A stretch of DNA of 15,392 nucleotides from Synura sp. LO234KE (lineage: Eukaryota; Sar; Synurophyceae; Synurales; Mallomonadaceae). The number at the start of each line of letters is the position of its first letter. Position 1 is the first letter of the stretch. Where the stretch lies: positions 947 to 16,338 of the forward strand of contig VKHC01000173.1 of NCBI GenBank assembly GCA_015143735.1. The letters are read 5' to 3'. The notes beneath the pieces are model-generated. The model was not told the origin of the DNA and ran no database searches. It worked only from the letters and a program-made list of their open reading frames with translations. Both the position numbers and the translations under genes were made by a program. Positions 1 to 8,717 of the stretch are shown here, in pieces.

Positions 1-103
1 TAACATGGTTTTAGATTGCATATGACTGAAGTTTTATACGTTGACAGCTCTTCTTATCATTTAATTATGGACCAATAATTCATCAATTTCCGTTTAGCTC
101 AAC

Positions 104-173
104 TTATCATTTAGTTCTATGCTATTGGCGAGGATAATTTATCATTTAATGCTATGCTATTGGCGAGGGTGAT
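104..173. repeat. Two-copy 35-bp tandem repeat
   Basis: Two adjacent copies start at 104 and 139. Both contain TTATCATTTA followed by CTATGCTATTGGCGAGG, with a few substitutions. A shorter related piece (TTATCATTTAATTATGG) lies at 54-70. The sequence is AT-rich and has no coding potential. No function can be assigned. Confidence 0.75.
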
Positions 174-192
174 ACACACCAGGCCCGTATAC

Positions 193-338
193 TGAGAAAT
201 GAATCGAAGAGTTTGTGTAGGAAAAACCGAGAATCATCGAGGAACGACGAGTTTGTTTTCGAGTAACTTTTCTAGGCTTGCCGAGAAAATCACGAGATAA
301 CAACGAGATCGTTCCGAGATGATTCGAGGTTCAACTAA
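193..338 (+). repeat. Degenerate minisatellite of about 11 bp with CGAG phased at the helical repeat
   Basis: CGAG occurs at 228, 238, 248, 260, 282, 293, 304, 315 and 325, always on the + strand. The steps are 10, 10, 12, 22, 11, 11, 11 and 10 bp. The single skipped position is filled by CTAG at 272, one base off the motif. Weaker units (TGAG 193, CGAA 205) continue the spacing to the left. The remaining bases of each unit vary. This is either a decayed 11-bp minisatellite or a helically phased site array. Confidence 0.65.
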
Positions 339-694
339 CATAAACTGGGTTTGTGATAAAAAAGTAAGCGGTAGAATCGATGCAGTCTATGATAAGCGTT
401 CCATCTTTGAAGTTGGATAGGCGAAATGTACGTACGTGTTTTTTGTACAATTATGAACCCTCCTATGATTGTACGAATGTACAAAAATGAAAAAAATTGA
501 AATTTCAATTCTGGGTTTGAAACCCGAGAAGGGTGTAAGTTGGAATAAGCCAAAGTAGAGACGAAAATCGTGCTTCGAATTTTTTTAAATTATCGATAAC
601 AATTTCGTCATCGCTGGGCAGGACGAATGCCAAATTTTATTCAAACATGCTAGATTCAATCATCGTAAGCTCTTGCATGGCTTATATATTGAAA
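339..694. other. AT-rich intergenic stretch without recognised features
   Basis: The only longer open frame here lies on the minus strand and has no recognisable protein character. I see no RNA gene, promoter or repeat that can be supported. Confidence 0.5.
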
Positions 695-796
695 TAAACT
701 AGCCAGGACGGTTTATATTCACAAATAAACTGGTCTAGACCGGTTTAAATTCTTAGATAAACCGATCACGACTGGTTTATCATTAGTAAAACCGGC
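695..796. repeat. Tandem palindromic repeats, 31-32 bp period
   Basis: Three units start with TAAAC and end with GTTTA at 695-715, 726-747 and 758-779. They are separated by about 10 bp of unrelated AT-rich sequence, and a partial fourth (TAAAACCGG) begins at 787. Each unit is an imperfect inverted repeat. The middle one is close to a perfect palindrome centred on GGTCTAGACC. Unit starts are 31 and 32 bp apart, which is about three helical turns. The units diverge strongly in their centres. Confidence 0.65.
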
Positions 797-1421
797 AAAT
801 AATTGCATACTGGGACCGCTTTTCCCCCTCCTTATTCACAAATCAAGTTCAAATATTGTTTATTTTAAGAATAGAAGCGGGCTTTTGATTTGATTTGCTT
901 CCGTTGTCTTTCATCAGCTTGATTGATGTCAGAGAAGGGAGATGATTCTACCGTCTTAAAAATTTTAGTTTCCACCACCTGGGCGACAAGAATGGTTCTA
1001 TTACTAATCAAAACGGTTATATTACCATTCAATTGGCCTTAGATTTTCTCTCCCGAAGCATCATTGCAAAGTTTGAAACCTTTTCGCCAGATTAAGAGCT
1101 CCTGCTCATCTTAAATATCGTACACGACATTGTGTAATTGAACAAGTACGGAATTAGATAAAATTTTGGCTGCTGCCGCAACTCTCGATCCTACCTTTGC
1201 CGAACGACAACGCTTCCGAAAGTCTCGCCTAGTTACCCAGCTAATTTTCAAGAATATCCTGACCTACCTCGCATAAATAGAATCTCCAATTATCTTGGTA
1301 ACAACCACAACACGATACGGGTGACGGACCATCCGAACACGCAGGAGCCGCACTTGAAATCTGGACCCTCACCCCCCTTCCCATGGACTAGATGGCCGGA
1401 GAACGTTCTCTGCTATTACTA
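797..1421. other. Intergenic DNA, no supported gene
   Basis: There is no frame with protein-like composition on either strand, and no RNA gene was recognised. The sequence becomes more GC-rich after about 1320, where the first scattered coding-like fragments begin. Confidence 0.5.
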
Positions 1422-1740
1422 ATGAAGCTCCATCTTGAGATCGGTGAAAGAAATGAATATCTATTGGACTACATGATTGCTTGGCCGGAGTTTGGCGAGG
1501 CAATAGACGGCCAGCCGAACAACACTGATAGCATCGGTCACCTCTCCTCAACGTCGACTTTCATCTAGACGTAGGATCAATTGGTAAAACATGCCTACGG
1601 CTAATAAAGGACATTTTGCACCGCACGGATTGCCGACAGCCCAATGTTTTGGAGTCCCAATCTCAGAAGAAGCACGACGGGCGCGCATAGGGAAATACAG
1701 GTCAGGTTTTCCGTTTCAACACTTTAATCCTTGGGTCTGA
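1422..1740 (+). pseudogene. Short coding-like fragments, possibly retroelement remnants
   Basis: Two short ATG frames have protein-like composition: 1422-1568 (48 residues, including IGERNEYLLDYMIAWPEFGE) and 1591-1740 (49 residues, including GVPISEEARRARIGKYRSGF). Neither matches a family I recognise. They lie upstream of the larger decayed frame at 2174-3667 and could be more worn pieces of the same element. The call rests only on amino-acid texture and is weak. Confidence 0.25.
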
Positions 1741-2173
1741 CTGCTCCTGAAAACGCAGAAACTAAGATTTTGGAAATTAACCTAGGCAAAATTACTCTTG
1801 AACAAATGGCTTGGACCCAATCAAGGACTGGATCAGAGACAAACAGGAGTAGAACAAATTGGATGAGCAAAAGGATAGCAAAATGTACTGATCATGAGGA
1901 GGGTCAACAATCGTAATTCTCTAAGAATAAATAGGGCTCTGAAGCATATTGGAGCGCGAAACAAGAGTATCAGTCGCTGGATGATGGCGGAATGGCTTAT
2001 GAGGGAACCATACGTAGTAAGGATGACTCTACCTGCTCTCGTGCATTGAGAACCCTTGCTACACAACACTGAGTAACCTTCTCCTAGCCTAGCACTAGTC
2101 AAACCGAACTCCTAACAGAGGGGACCTCTCAGGGTAGTGAACAACTGGATCAGGGACACGCTCAGGGATGTAG

Positions 2174-3667
2174 ACGACTGGGAGAGGGGAAACTGGACAA
2201 TGTGATGGCCCTACGTTGGTAGAGAATGACCAGCTCTGTCCTGCTGCAGTGCGAACTCTCCTTGTGCTAGCTGAGCACTCTCCACCAAACTCAGCTTCTC
2301 CTCAGAGCACTCTCTCAACAGAGCGATGCACTGCAGCTGACGACAAGGTCCCTGAGCGAGGTAAAGAGCGGAGGAGCGGCAGGTTTGAGTACTGGGGAAC
2401 AGGGTCCCTGTTCTATGAGCGTGAAGAGCGAGTATGGAGAGGCCCTGCCTAAATCGTGCAGGGAAGAAGTCAGAAAAAGCGAGTCACCCCTCGGACGTCT
2501 GTACCAGGGGAGGGTGGGACAGGCCAGACCCCAACTTCGCCAGTCATTTTGGCCGAGGGATCTGAGACCCGAGAACCCATCTCTCCGGTCCTCTTATGGG
2601 AAGAAGATGGAGCGGAACACTCTAGATACAATAGGTCGAAAACCCCTGTAGTACCGGCCACAGTACCCGCCATCTGGGCGGAGAGGGTGGAATCAGCTCT
2701 TGAAATTGCAATGTAACACCATCGCGGAAACTTCTATTGCTCATCCAACATGTAGTGACTACTTGTGGGAAGTGCTACGCAGCAGAAGTCCCAAACTTCC
2801 CCCACACATCAGACAAAATCAGGGGCACATTACTTTAGATAGCAGGACTCCCAGAGAACGCTACACAAACACGTCCGAAGCTAAACATAGCCACTGGTTT
2901 ACCATTGAGGACATTCTCGTAGTTCTCACAACGCAAGAAGGTCAGGCAACCATGTGGTCAAACCCGGAAACACAGCGCAACTGGAAGAACTGTTTGGTGT
3001 TGGAAGGCTCCTAAGAATTCGGTTTTCAAATGGTCTTTAATCGTAGCTCCCCAGCCCGACCAGTTTCATGGGGTACTACAGAGTTCCCAGTACCAAGTAT
3101 ATCCGATGGACTATATGATCTCGAATAGAATATCGCTGGACTGGCAATTCTCCTTCTCCGAGACTATGAGCAGGGCTACATGGATCTCGGTCCAGACACA
3201 ATTGCCGCCTACAGATACCTTTGTCACCTTCATGCAACTCACCCACCTCTAGGATGAATACTTGGGGACATTCCACTGAGCTCCGAGTGCCCCAATCGTC
3301 AGGAGATGCTTTTTTTGGAGTAAACCTAGCTTAGCAAGACATGACATGACAGGAATAAATGCTATGCACCCATCGTCAGGAGATAGTATGGGACGGAGAC
3401 CGGACCCCCACAAAAACTCCCCTAATAAATACAAGGTTCGAATAGGCTCTGATGGATCCTACCTCGGACCCGAAAATGCTTTTTGCGATTCCAGCCTTTG
3501 ACCCACAGAGTACCCACGCTAAAAACACTCCCCCGGGATCTTCGCGCCAAGGTCACCAAGCAAAAAGGAAAAACTCAGGGATGAACGCAGACACCACGAG
3601 GGAAACCGATGGAAAAAACCAATCCATAATTCGGGAACCACCTAGCTTCCACCCAAGCTCGAAGTAA
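2174..3667 (+). pseudogene. Decayed gag-like retroelement reading frame
   Basis: One old coding sequence can be followed for about 1.5 kb. It is open from 2174, broken by TAA at 2450, and continues in phase to 2716. A frameshift within 2700-2716 moves it to another frame, which runs to about 3307 with only three stops (TAA 3012, TAG 3126, TGA 3255). A small poly(A) retroposon interrupts it at 3308-3371. Beyond that insert the empty-site phase continues, with one TAG at 3443, to a TAA at 3665. The first third is rich in Pro, Ser and charged residues. The middle has blocks such as LLRDYEQGYMDLGPDTIAAY, and the last 70 codons are basic and Ser/Pro-rich, as in nucleocapsid tails. No protease or reverse transcriptase motif is seen. 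Assignment to Gag is inference from composition and repeat context; the protein family is not recognised. Confidence 0.5.
3295..3384 (-). mobile_element. SINE-like retroposon copy 2 (5' truncated) with 13-bp target-site duplication
   Basis: The direct repeat ATCGTCAGGAGAT occurs at 3295-3307 and 3372-3384. The 64-bp insert between them (3308-3371) reads on the minus strand from GGGTGCATAG to a tail of seven A (T run at 3310-3316). It shares GGGTGC-TAG, a CTG-ATGTC block and CTAAGCTA-GTTT, in that order, with the insert at 5228-5332. A poly(A) end, flanking duplication and 5' truncation point to LINE-type target-primed reverse transcription. The surrounding decayed reading frame rejoins when the insert and one repeat copy are ignored, which supports a real insertion. 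Confidence 0.6.
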
Positions 3668-4380
3668 ATATAAGTGGATTTCCAGAACGCTTGGACTTTT
3701 CAATGTCCAAATTTGGACTTTTTTATTTCGTACCTATTACCTATACTATTGACTATTTGATGTAGCCTGTGCTATTTATTTTCATTCCTGGTGACAAGCT
3801 GCAACTACCGCAAGTAGAAAAATTCAATTTTCATGTAATTTATGGCAAGATATAAGTAAAATAGTGTGTTCGAGTATTAAATGGTCTACTTAACTCGCGT
3901 CATATTGCTTCAAGTCTGCCTCTGCGTGTTCAAGCCGAAGAATATTAAAAATCGTTGATTTTGTAGCACATAAATGCATAATATCATAATATTTATGTAC
4001 TTTACAACTCAAATGCAATATTAAAGCATCACTCACAAACGAAACTTTCTCTGTATATCATGACAATACAGGAAATATATTAATACAGGTTTAAAAATTC
4101 AAAATAAGCATGCAGACAAAAAAAGTTGGTTGGCAATTGTAGTAGAAACTACAAAACCGCGTCAACAAACGAAAGTTGAGCCTCGCCGATCTGAGAGGGC
4201 AAAATAGTTTGCATACGCGTATTGTTAGCTCTTATCTAAATATGTGTAAAGTCAATAGTATATACCTGGCGTAAATATTTGCCATCAGCTGCTCCCGCGC
4301 GAATTATTATCCAGCATGAAAAAAATATAAATACAGAGATACTGTAACTCAGGAACTAAGCCATAACAGAAAAGACGTTA
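3668..4380. other. AT-rich non-coding stretch
   Basis: No open frame of note exists on either strand. Near the left edge, TTGGACTTTT is directly repeated around 3691-3721, and TTGGAC/GTCCAA form a 6-bp hairpin there. Several A/T runs follow. The stretch could be a worn LTR or untranslated region of the preceding element, but no termini can be defined. Confidence 0.4.
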
Positions 4381-4557
4381 CGGCGCAGCACCTGGTATGC
4401 AATTTTTTACGTCATAGAGTCAGGTGGTGAGTTATGACAAACCAGCAGGGCGAATACAGACCCATATGAACCAATTAAATTTTAAGGGGTCACTCATGCA
4501 AGAGAACTCACCACCTGACTCTATGACGTAAAAAATTGCATACCAGGTGCTGCGCCG
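4381..4557. repeat. Perfect 53-bp inverted repeat with 71-bp loop
   Basis: The arm 4381-4433, starting CGGCGCAGCACCTGGTATGC, is the exact reverse complement of 4505-4557, base for base. The 71-bp spacer (4434-4504) is AT-rich and shows no pairing of its own. Homology stops abruptly at both outer and both inner edges, and there is no direct repeat flanking the arms. It could be a fold-back element, or the junction of two head-to-head copies of a retroelement leader, since coding-like remnants begin just to its right. A transcript across it would form a long perfect hairpin. Confidence 0.9.
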
Positions 4558-4669
4558 CCCTCAATAAAGAGTATCACCTTTTGCTGCGATCTTTCACCCC
4601 AGCATCGCCCTCTCGGAGAAAAGACCCAGAACCACTAGACTTTCAAAAAGTAGTCAAAAACTACCGTAA

Positions 4670-5428
4670 GCCAACGCTACAGATCTAGCCCCAACAGAGG
4701 CGAGAGCGGACTTGGAAAGAATTAGCTACAACCCGATGTCCCTCAACAACCCAGATCAACGTGAAAGAGCATTTCAACGTAATTGACCCAATGCGCAATT
4801 TTAGTCTAGGTAGCTCGTGTTCCCTTGGGGAGGGGATCCCGGACACTGAAAAGCCGACACCCAACTCTACCTAAACAGGCAGTAGCTATTTGCCACAGGC
4901 AATCTTCGAACACTGGACTCGGAGATTCATGATGGGCAGAGGGGACTAGCCTCTCCTTTCCACTACAAACTATTGGCACTGCTCAGATTAAACACAGCCA
5001 GCGACCTTCTACTGGCTGCAACGTCAAGCTACCACAGAGGGGACCCATCAGCTTGAAGAATATGGGAAGACACACTCCACATGTCCGCAATTCACGCTGC
5101 AACGGTCGACAAAAGGAGCGCAGAAGAGCTCGTCAAACACTCCGTGCGGGGAGAACCACCCAACGCTCTCTTCCTAGGGAGCTTGGTCCACTCACTCCAA
5201 CCAAGAATCACAGTCTACTCAGAGACCCTGCCCCTACACCTAGTGTGATCTGCTAATTAGCTCATAGGGGTGCTTAGTTTGCGTGGTCTGCTATGTCTTT
5301 CTGTGTAATCTAAGCTAAGTTTCTAAAAAAAAACAGTCTACGCAGAGACCAGGAAGCTCGCGGGACACTATGCACCATATCTCAATTTCTCGGTCCATCC
5401 ATATCCTTTAAAACTCTATTTCATTTAA
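4670..5428 (+). pseudogene. Second decayed gag-like reading frame, interrupted by a retroposon
   Basis: One + strand frame is open at 4670-4783 and, after a worn stretch with several stops, again from 4886 to 5053. It passes a TGA at 5054 and continues to 5227, where a poly(A) retroposon begins. Beyond the second copy of the target duplication the same phase continues from 5351 to a TAA at 5426. Composition is protein-like (blocks such as FHYKLLALLRLNTASDLLLA and PPNALFLGSLVHSLQPRITV). No domain is recognised. Gag of an old LTR element is the likeliest source, judged from context and the helical Leu/Ala-rich texture. It is unrelated in sequence to the intact Gag at 12389 as far as I can see by eye. 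Confidence 0.45.
5210..5350 (+). mobile_element. SINE-like retroposon copy 1 with 18-bp target-site duplication
   Basis: ACAGTCTACTCAGAGACC (5210-5227) recurs at 5333-5350 with one mismatch. The insert (5228-5332) ends in a run of A (5325-5333; its last A is shared with the repeat). Its last 66 bp share three ordered blocks with the insert at 3308-3371: GGGTGC-TAG, CTG-ATGTC and CTAAGCTA-GTTT. The first 40 bp are found only in this copy, so the other is 5' truncated. A stretch TAGCTCATAGGGG resembles a tRNA-type A box only loosely, and no B box is visible. The host reading frame is open on both sides in the same phase once the insert is removed. Confidence 0.65.
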
Positions 5429-5527
5429 CTAGGAGATCACTTTCACGTTCACTAGAGGGTTGTAAAGATATTGACCTCATTTTAAGGCATTCGAAAAAAT
5501 TAGGTCGATTGCTTTACTTCTCCTCGG

Positions 5528-6605
5528 ATGGACCAGCAGCGGATGCAACTGACCTTGGTGCACGCCCGCTCTGGTGAAAGTCTTCAAGAAATCATATCTA
5601 CGAATTTGAAAGACTATGCTGAGTCGTTCATAGATGTCCAATCTATTTAGGCTTGTGTACCTCTTGCATTCTGATATGGCCAGTGGTCTTAGCGTGAGCA
5701 GTTTATCTCCCCCAATTTGTTGTGAACAGTGTTGAAGCGTTCCTTGCTGTTCTCCCGTCTTGCTACTCTCAACAACACTGAGATACCGATCGACAAATGC
5801 GGGGGAGGCCCCTAAGTAGACGGATGTCACGATGAAGTTAGCTGCCTCTGTCCTGGTAGGACTGCCGTATCTTCTCATATCATCCCGGGCCTACTAGGAA
5901 CGCCATCTTTTCAATCGGCATTGGTCCTTAGGTCACAACCGGGTAAAGCATGCTCGCAGGAAACCTGAGCGTTGTGTTCTCGGTAACTGTAAGAAATGCT
6001 GCTTTGGCTGACGTCAAAAACTTGGGTCCTATAATCACATTCGACTGCGTTCTCACCCTCTGATCTAAAAGCTCCCCGGCTCTCGGACCTTCAACTCTCC
6101 AACAATCCCCTTCAGACCTTTTCCTCATAGAGGCTTCTCCCTGCGGTTAGTCAGCTAGGTTATTCAACTAGTTTATGCAGGGCGTTGCCTAGTAGGCCTT
6201 GGAAATCAAATGTCATGGCAACTTGATGCACTTGAACGAGTGCCTCTTCCGGAAGATACGGCGGACGAGATTCGTCGAGTGATTCTTGACTTCTCGATTC
6301 CTTTGGTTAAGCTTAACGATTTCATCTGGTCTGCCTCGGGGGAAGCCTCATGTCGCTACACTCACTTATTTGCCTACTTTTGACGACGTTGCTCGACCTC
6401 TCCCAAGCTCCTTACGACCACGTCAGCATCTTTCTCGGAAATCATGTTTCTGTGTGATTTGGGTGGGTCGGCAGCGGGGTATGGGTATATTCTTCCATGC
6501 CTGGACGGAGGCATGAATTCAAGAAGATGGCTTCTCTCGCTCAGGATATGGCACCTTTACTTGTCAGGTCAAAGCCTAGGCTTTTCTCCTCGAAAATCCG
6601 CTCGT
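5528..6605 (+). pseudogene. Scattered coding remnants, probably retroelement
   Basis: Several short + strand frames look like worn protein sequence. They are 5528-5650 (40 residues from an ATG, including GESLQEIISTNLKDYAESFI), 5898-6011 (Cys-rich, CVLGNCKKCC at about 5973-6002, like a damaged zinc knuckle), and 6210-6383 (57 residues from an ATG) continuing in phase past a TGA to 6605. The last part contains FLCDLGGSAAGYGYIL, which loosely recalls the first strand of an RNase H fold, but this is too short to rely on. The order follows on from the decayed frame ending at 5428, so they may be later parts of one element. A 133-codon open frame on the minus strand (5477-5878) competes for part of this region. 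Confidence 0.3.
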
Positions 6606-8717
6606 TGACAAGATTCCATTTTCTGACCCATATTTTAGCTATTATGGGATGACTTGGCTCCCCTTGCTCTGAATGGGGTCTTCATGTACTTGACCCGAGT
6701 AATTGAACCGTTCACCTCCCATCCCAGTTTCGTCGGTACCTCGCGCTACACTAACGATGCCGGGGAGCTGACTATTGCAGCATCTGCGCTGCATAGTGTA
6801 CCTGTAATACATTGCCTTGTAGCTAGCGGGCTGCTATGTGGCCTTTACTGCTGCTCGTTACTTTTACTTCTGTGTTCTATTTGACTACTCAGCAGTTCGC
6901 TTATCTCTGTCAACGGGGTGTATCAGCAATATCCGCTGGGTTGTTTTTAGGTTGCATACACGTCATTTAACTTCATTCTTTACTTCTTACACTAGTAGCG
7001 TACTTCTACTGCTATATTCTTCTATATTTTACTCCTATTTATCGTTCATCTGGCAGGCTATTTGCTCTTCTGGGTGATTCAACTGCGCCAGTTTGGTATT
7101 TGTGGTACACGTATGGGTCTACATATTGGTGCCCGTCGTTGTGAGAACACTCAGGGATTTTGATTGCCCAAGTGTGGTCGGTACACACTTCGGGAAACTT
7201 GTGACCCTGGCTCTATCTTGTATCTTTGGCGCGGGTTGGTTTCTTCCTTTCTTTGTTTGTTTGTTTGTTTGTTTTGCTATCCTTCACTTGTTCTACTTTT
7301 CTATACAATTTTGCTGTGCTTGTACTCAAGTACTTGTGGCTTGTTTAGTTAGCTACACACATAATATCCGTTGAGAACGCTATTTAATTTTGCGATGAAG
7401 TCGCGCGTGGCTGGATATGCGACTAATCATGCTTTCCAGTACAATTCATGATGTTGTAAACCTGACGGAAACAGGAATTTTAAGGGTGCAAGGGAAGTGT
7501 TATTTGCGGAAAATCAAATAGTTGGCCTAGCACCTTCCGGAATTTTAGTTTCACCTTATCTCCACACCGCTTAGGACTTCTGCCACCTCCAGTCACCACA
7601 ATAGAGCTTTTTGGCGATTGAGATTCTGCGTGCAGTATTTTCTATCTCACCGGTTCACATTTTGGAGGGAGGTGCTGTTTACACCTCCACACTGTCGCTC
7701 TGGATATTCACCGCTTTTTTTTCTGCTGGTACCGCCCGCATCTCTCTCTCTATTTTCGTCAACAAAAATACTTCGCTTCGCTCGCCGTATCGCTCACTCA
7801 TACTTCTTTGCACGGAGGGTCAGTCAGGTTAGTGATCGCCGCACATCTTCTTGTATAATTGGAAAGGTCTTATAAAATTCTTCGGTTCTGCACCCTACAC
7901 ACCCTACATCCCTGGGCTCCAGCCCACAGCAATGCGGACAACCATTTGCACGAAGGAAGGTAGCGGGGGATCAAAACGCGTCCAACCAGAGCGCGGTGGC
8001 ATTTCTCCAGGCGCTGTCCCGGAGAGCCTTCTGACGACGGATTTCCGAGTTATCCGCCTGGAGTACTGCCTATACCCTAACGGTTGCGCTGCGTAGGCGA
8101 AAGCAAACCGCCAAGATCCACGTAGAGGTTGTTCTGTAACTAATTGCTAGTGATGATAGAAAGACTAACTGTCGTCTGTTCATTCGCTCGTCCTACTGAT
8201 TAATAGTAACTCACAATTGATTTACGGCAAAGAACAGGGCTCGCGCCTGGTCCAACTTGTTACCGTGACTGCTAGGGCGCTGCTTTGTTCATAGTAGAAG
8301 AAGTGTTTTATACAAAAGGCATTAATTTTCTTCGCGATTTTGTATGACATACTGTCCAGTGGGCGGAGTGATCCTGGTATTTACCTACTACTGTTTGATT
8401 TCATTGGGGGCCATCATACACTGAGTCCAATAAAACGTAACTTTTAGTTGAATAAGTGAATTCAAGTGGCGAACATGAATCAGGCTGGTAATTGAGTGGT
8501 AAAAAATAAAACACAATCTAAGTCGAAACAATTGATATATTTCCTATTAATGTTCCGTCACCGTACTAATCCTGTCCATGCAACAATCGCCTGAAATTCT
8601 TGCTCAGTCTTATTTAAAGTAATAAAAGTTTACTAGCTTACGAAAAAGGACACTACGGAAGTATGAAAACACATTTCTTCTTCTTGTTAAACCATCGGGT
8701 ATCATGATAGCATCTGT
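6606..8717. other. Pyrimidine-rich non-coding region downstream of the peptidase gene
   Basis: No convincing gene is present over 2.1 kb. Open frames at 6654-7374 are Leu/Phe/Cys/Ser-rich because the + strand is T-rich there, and most lack a proper ATG. From about 8100 the sequence is AT-rich and includes the 3' untranslated region of the minus-strand carboxypeptidase. I could not identify its polyadenylation signal. Confidence 0.45.
7252..7275 (+). repeat. TTTG microsatellite
   Basis: There are five perfect copies of TTTG (7252-7271), followed by TTTT. It lies inside a T-rich stretch. Confidence 0.9.

Noticed and set aside
695-796. CRISPR-like array (regular repeats with spacers)
   Set aside because: Only three and a bit units, repeats strongly diverged, spacers about 10 bp, and a eukaryotic genome with no cas genes.
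5254-5270. tRNA-type A box making the retroposon a classical tRNA-SINE
   Set aside because: TAGCTCATAGGGG matches the A-box consensus only in part, and no B box was found at the expected distance.
5477-5878. 133-codon open frame on the minus strand as a gene
   Set aside because: No recognised domain and no continuation. The + strand in the same region has equally protein-like fragments (5528-5650, 5898-6011) that agree with the orientation of the neighbouring remnants. Left undecided but not called.
6654-7374. Series of hydrophobic small proteins with membrane-like segments
   Set aside because: The Leu/Phe/Cys content follows from a T-rich strand. Frames overlap each other, and most do not begin with ATG.
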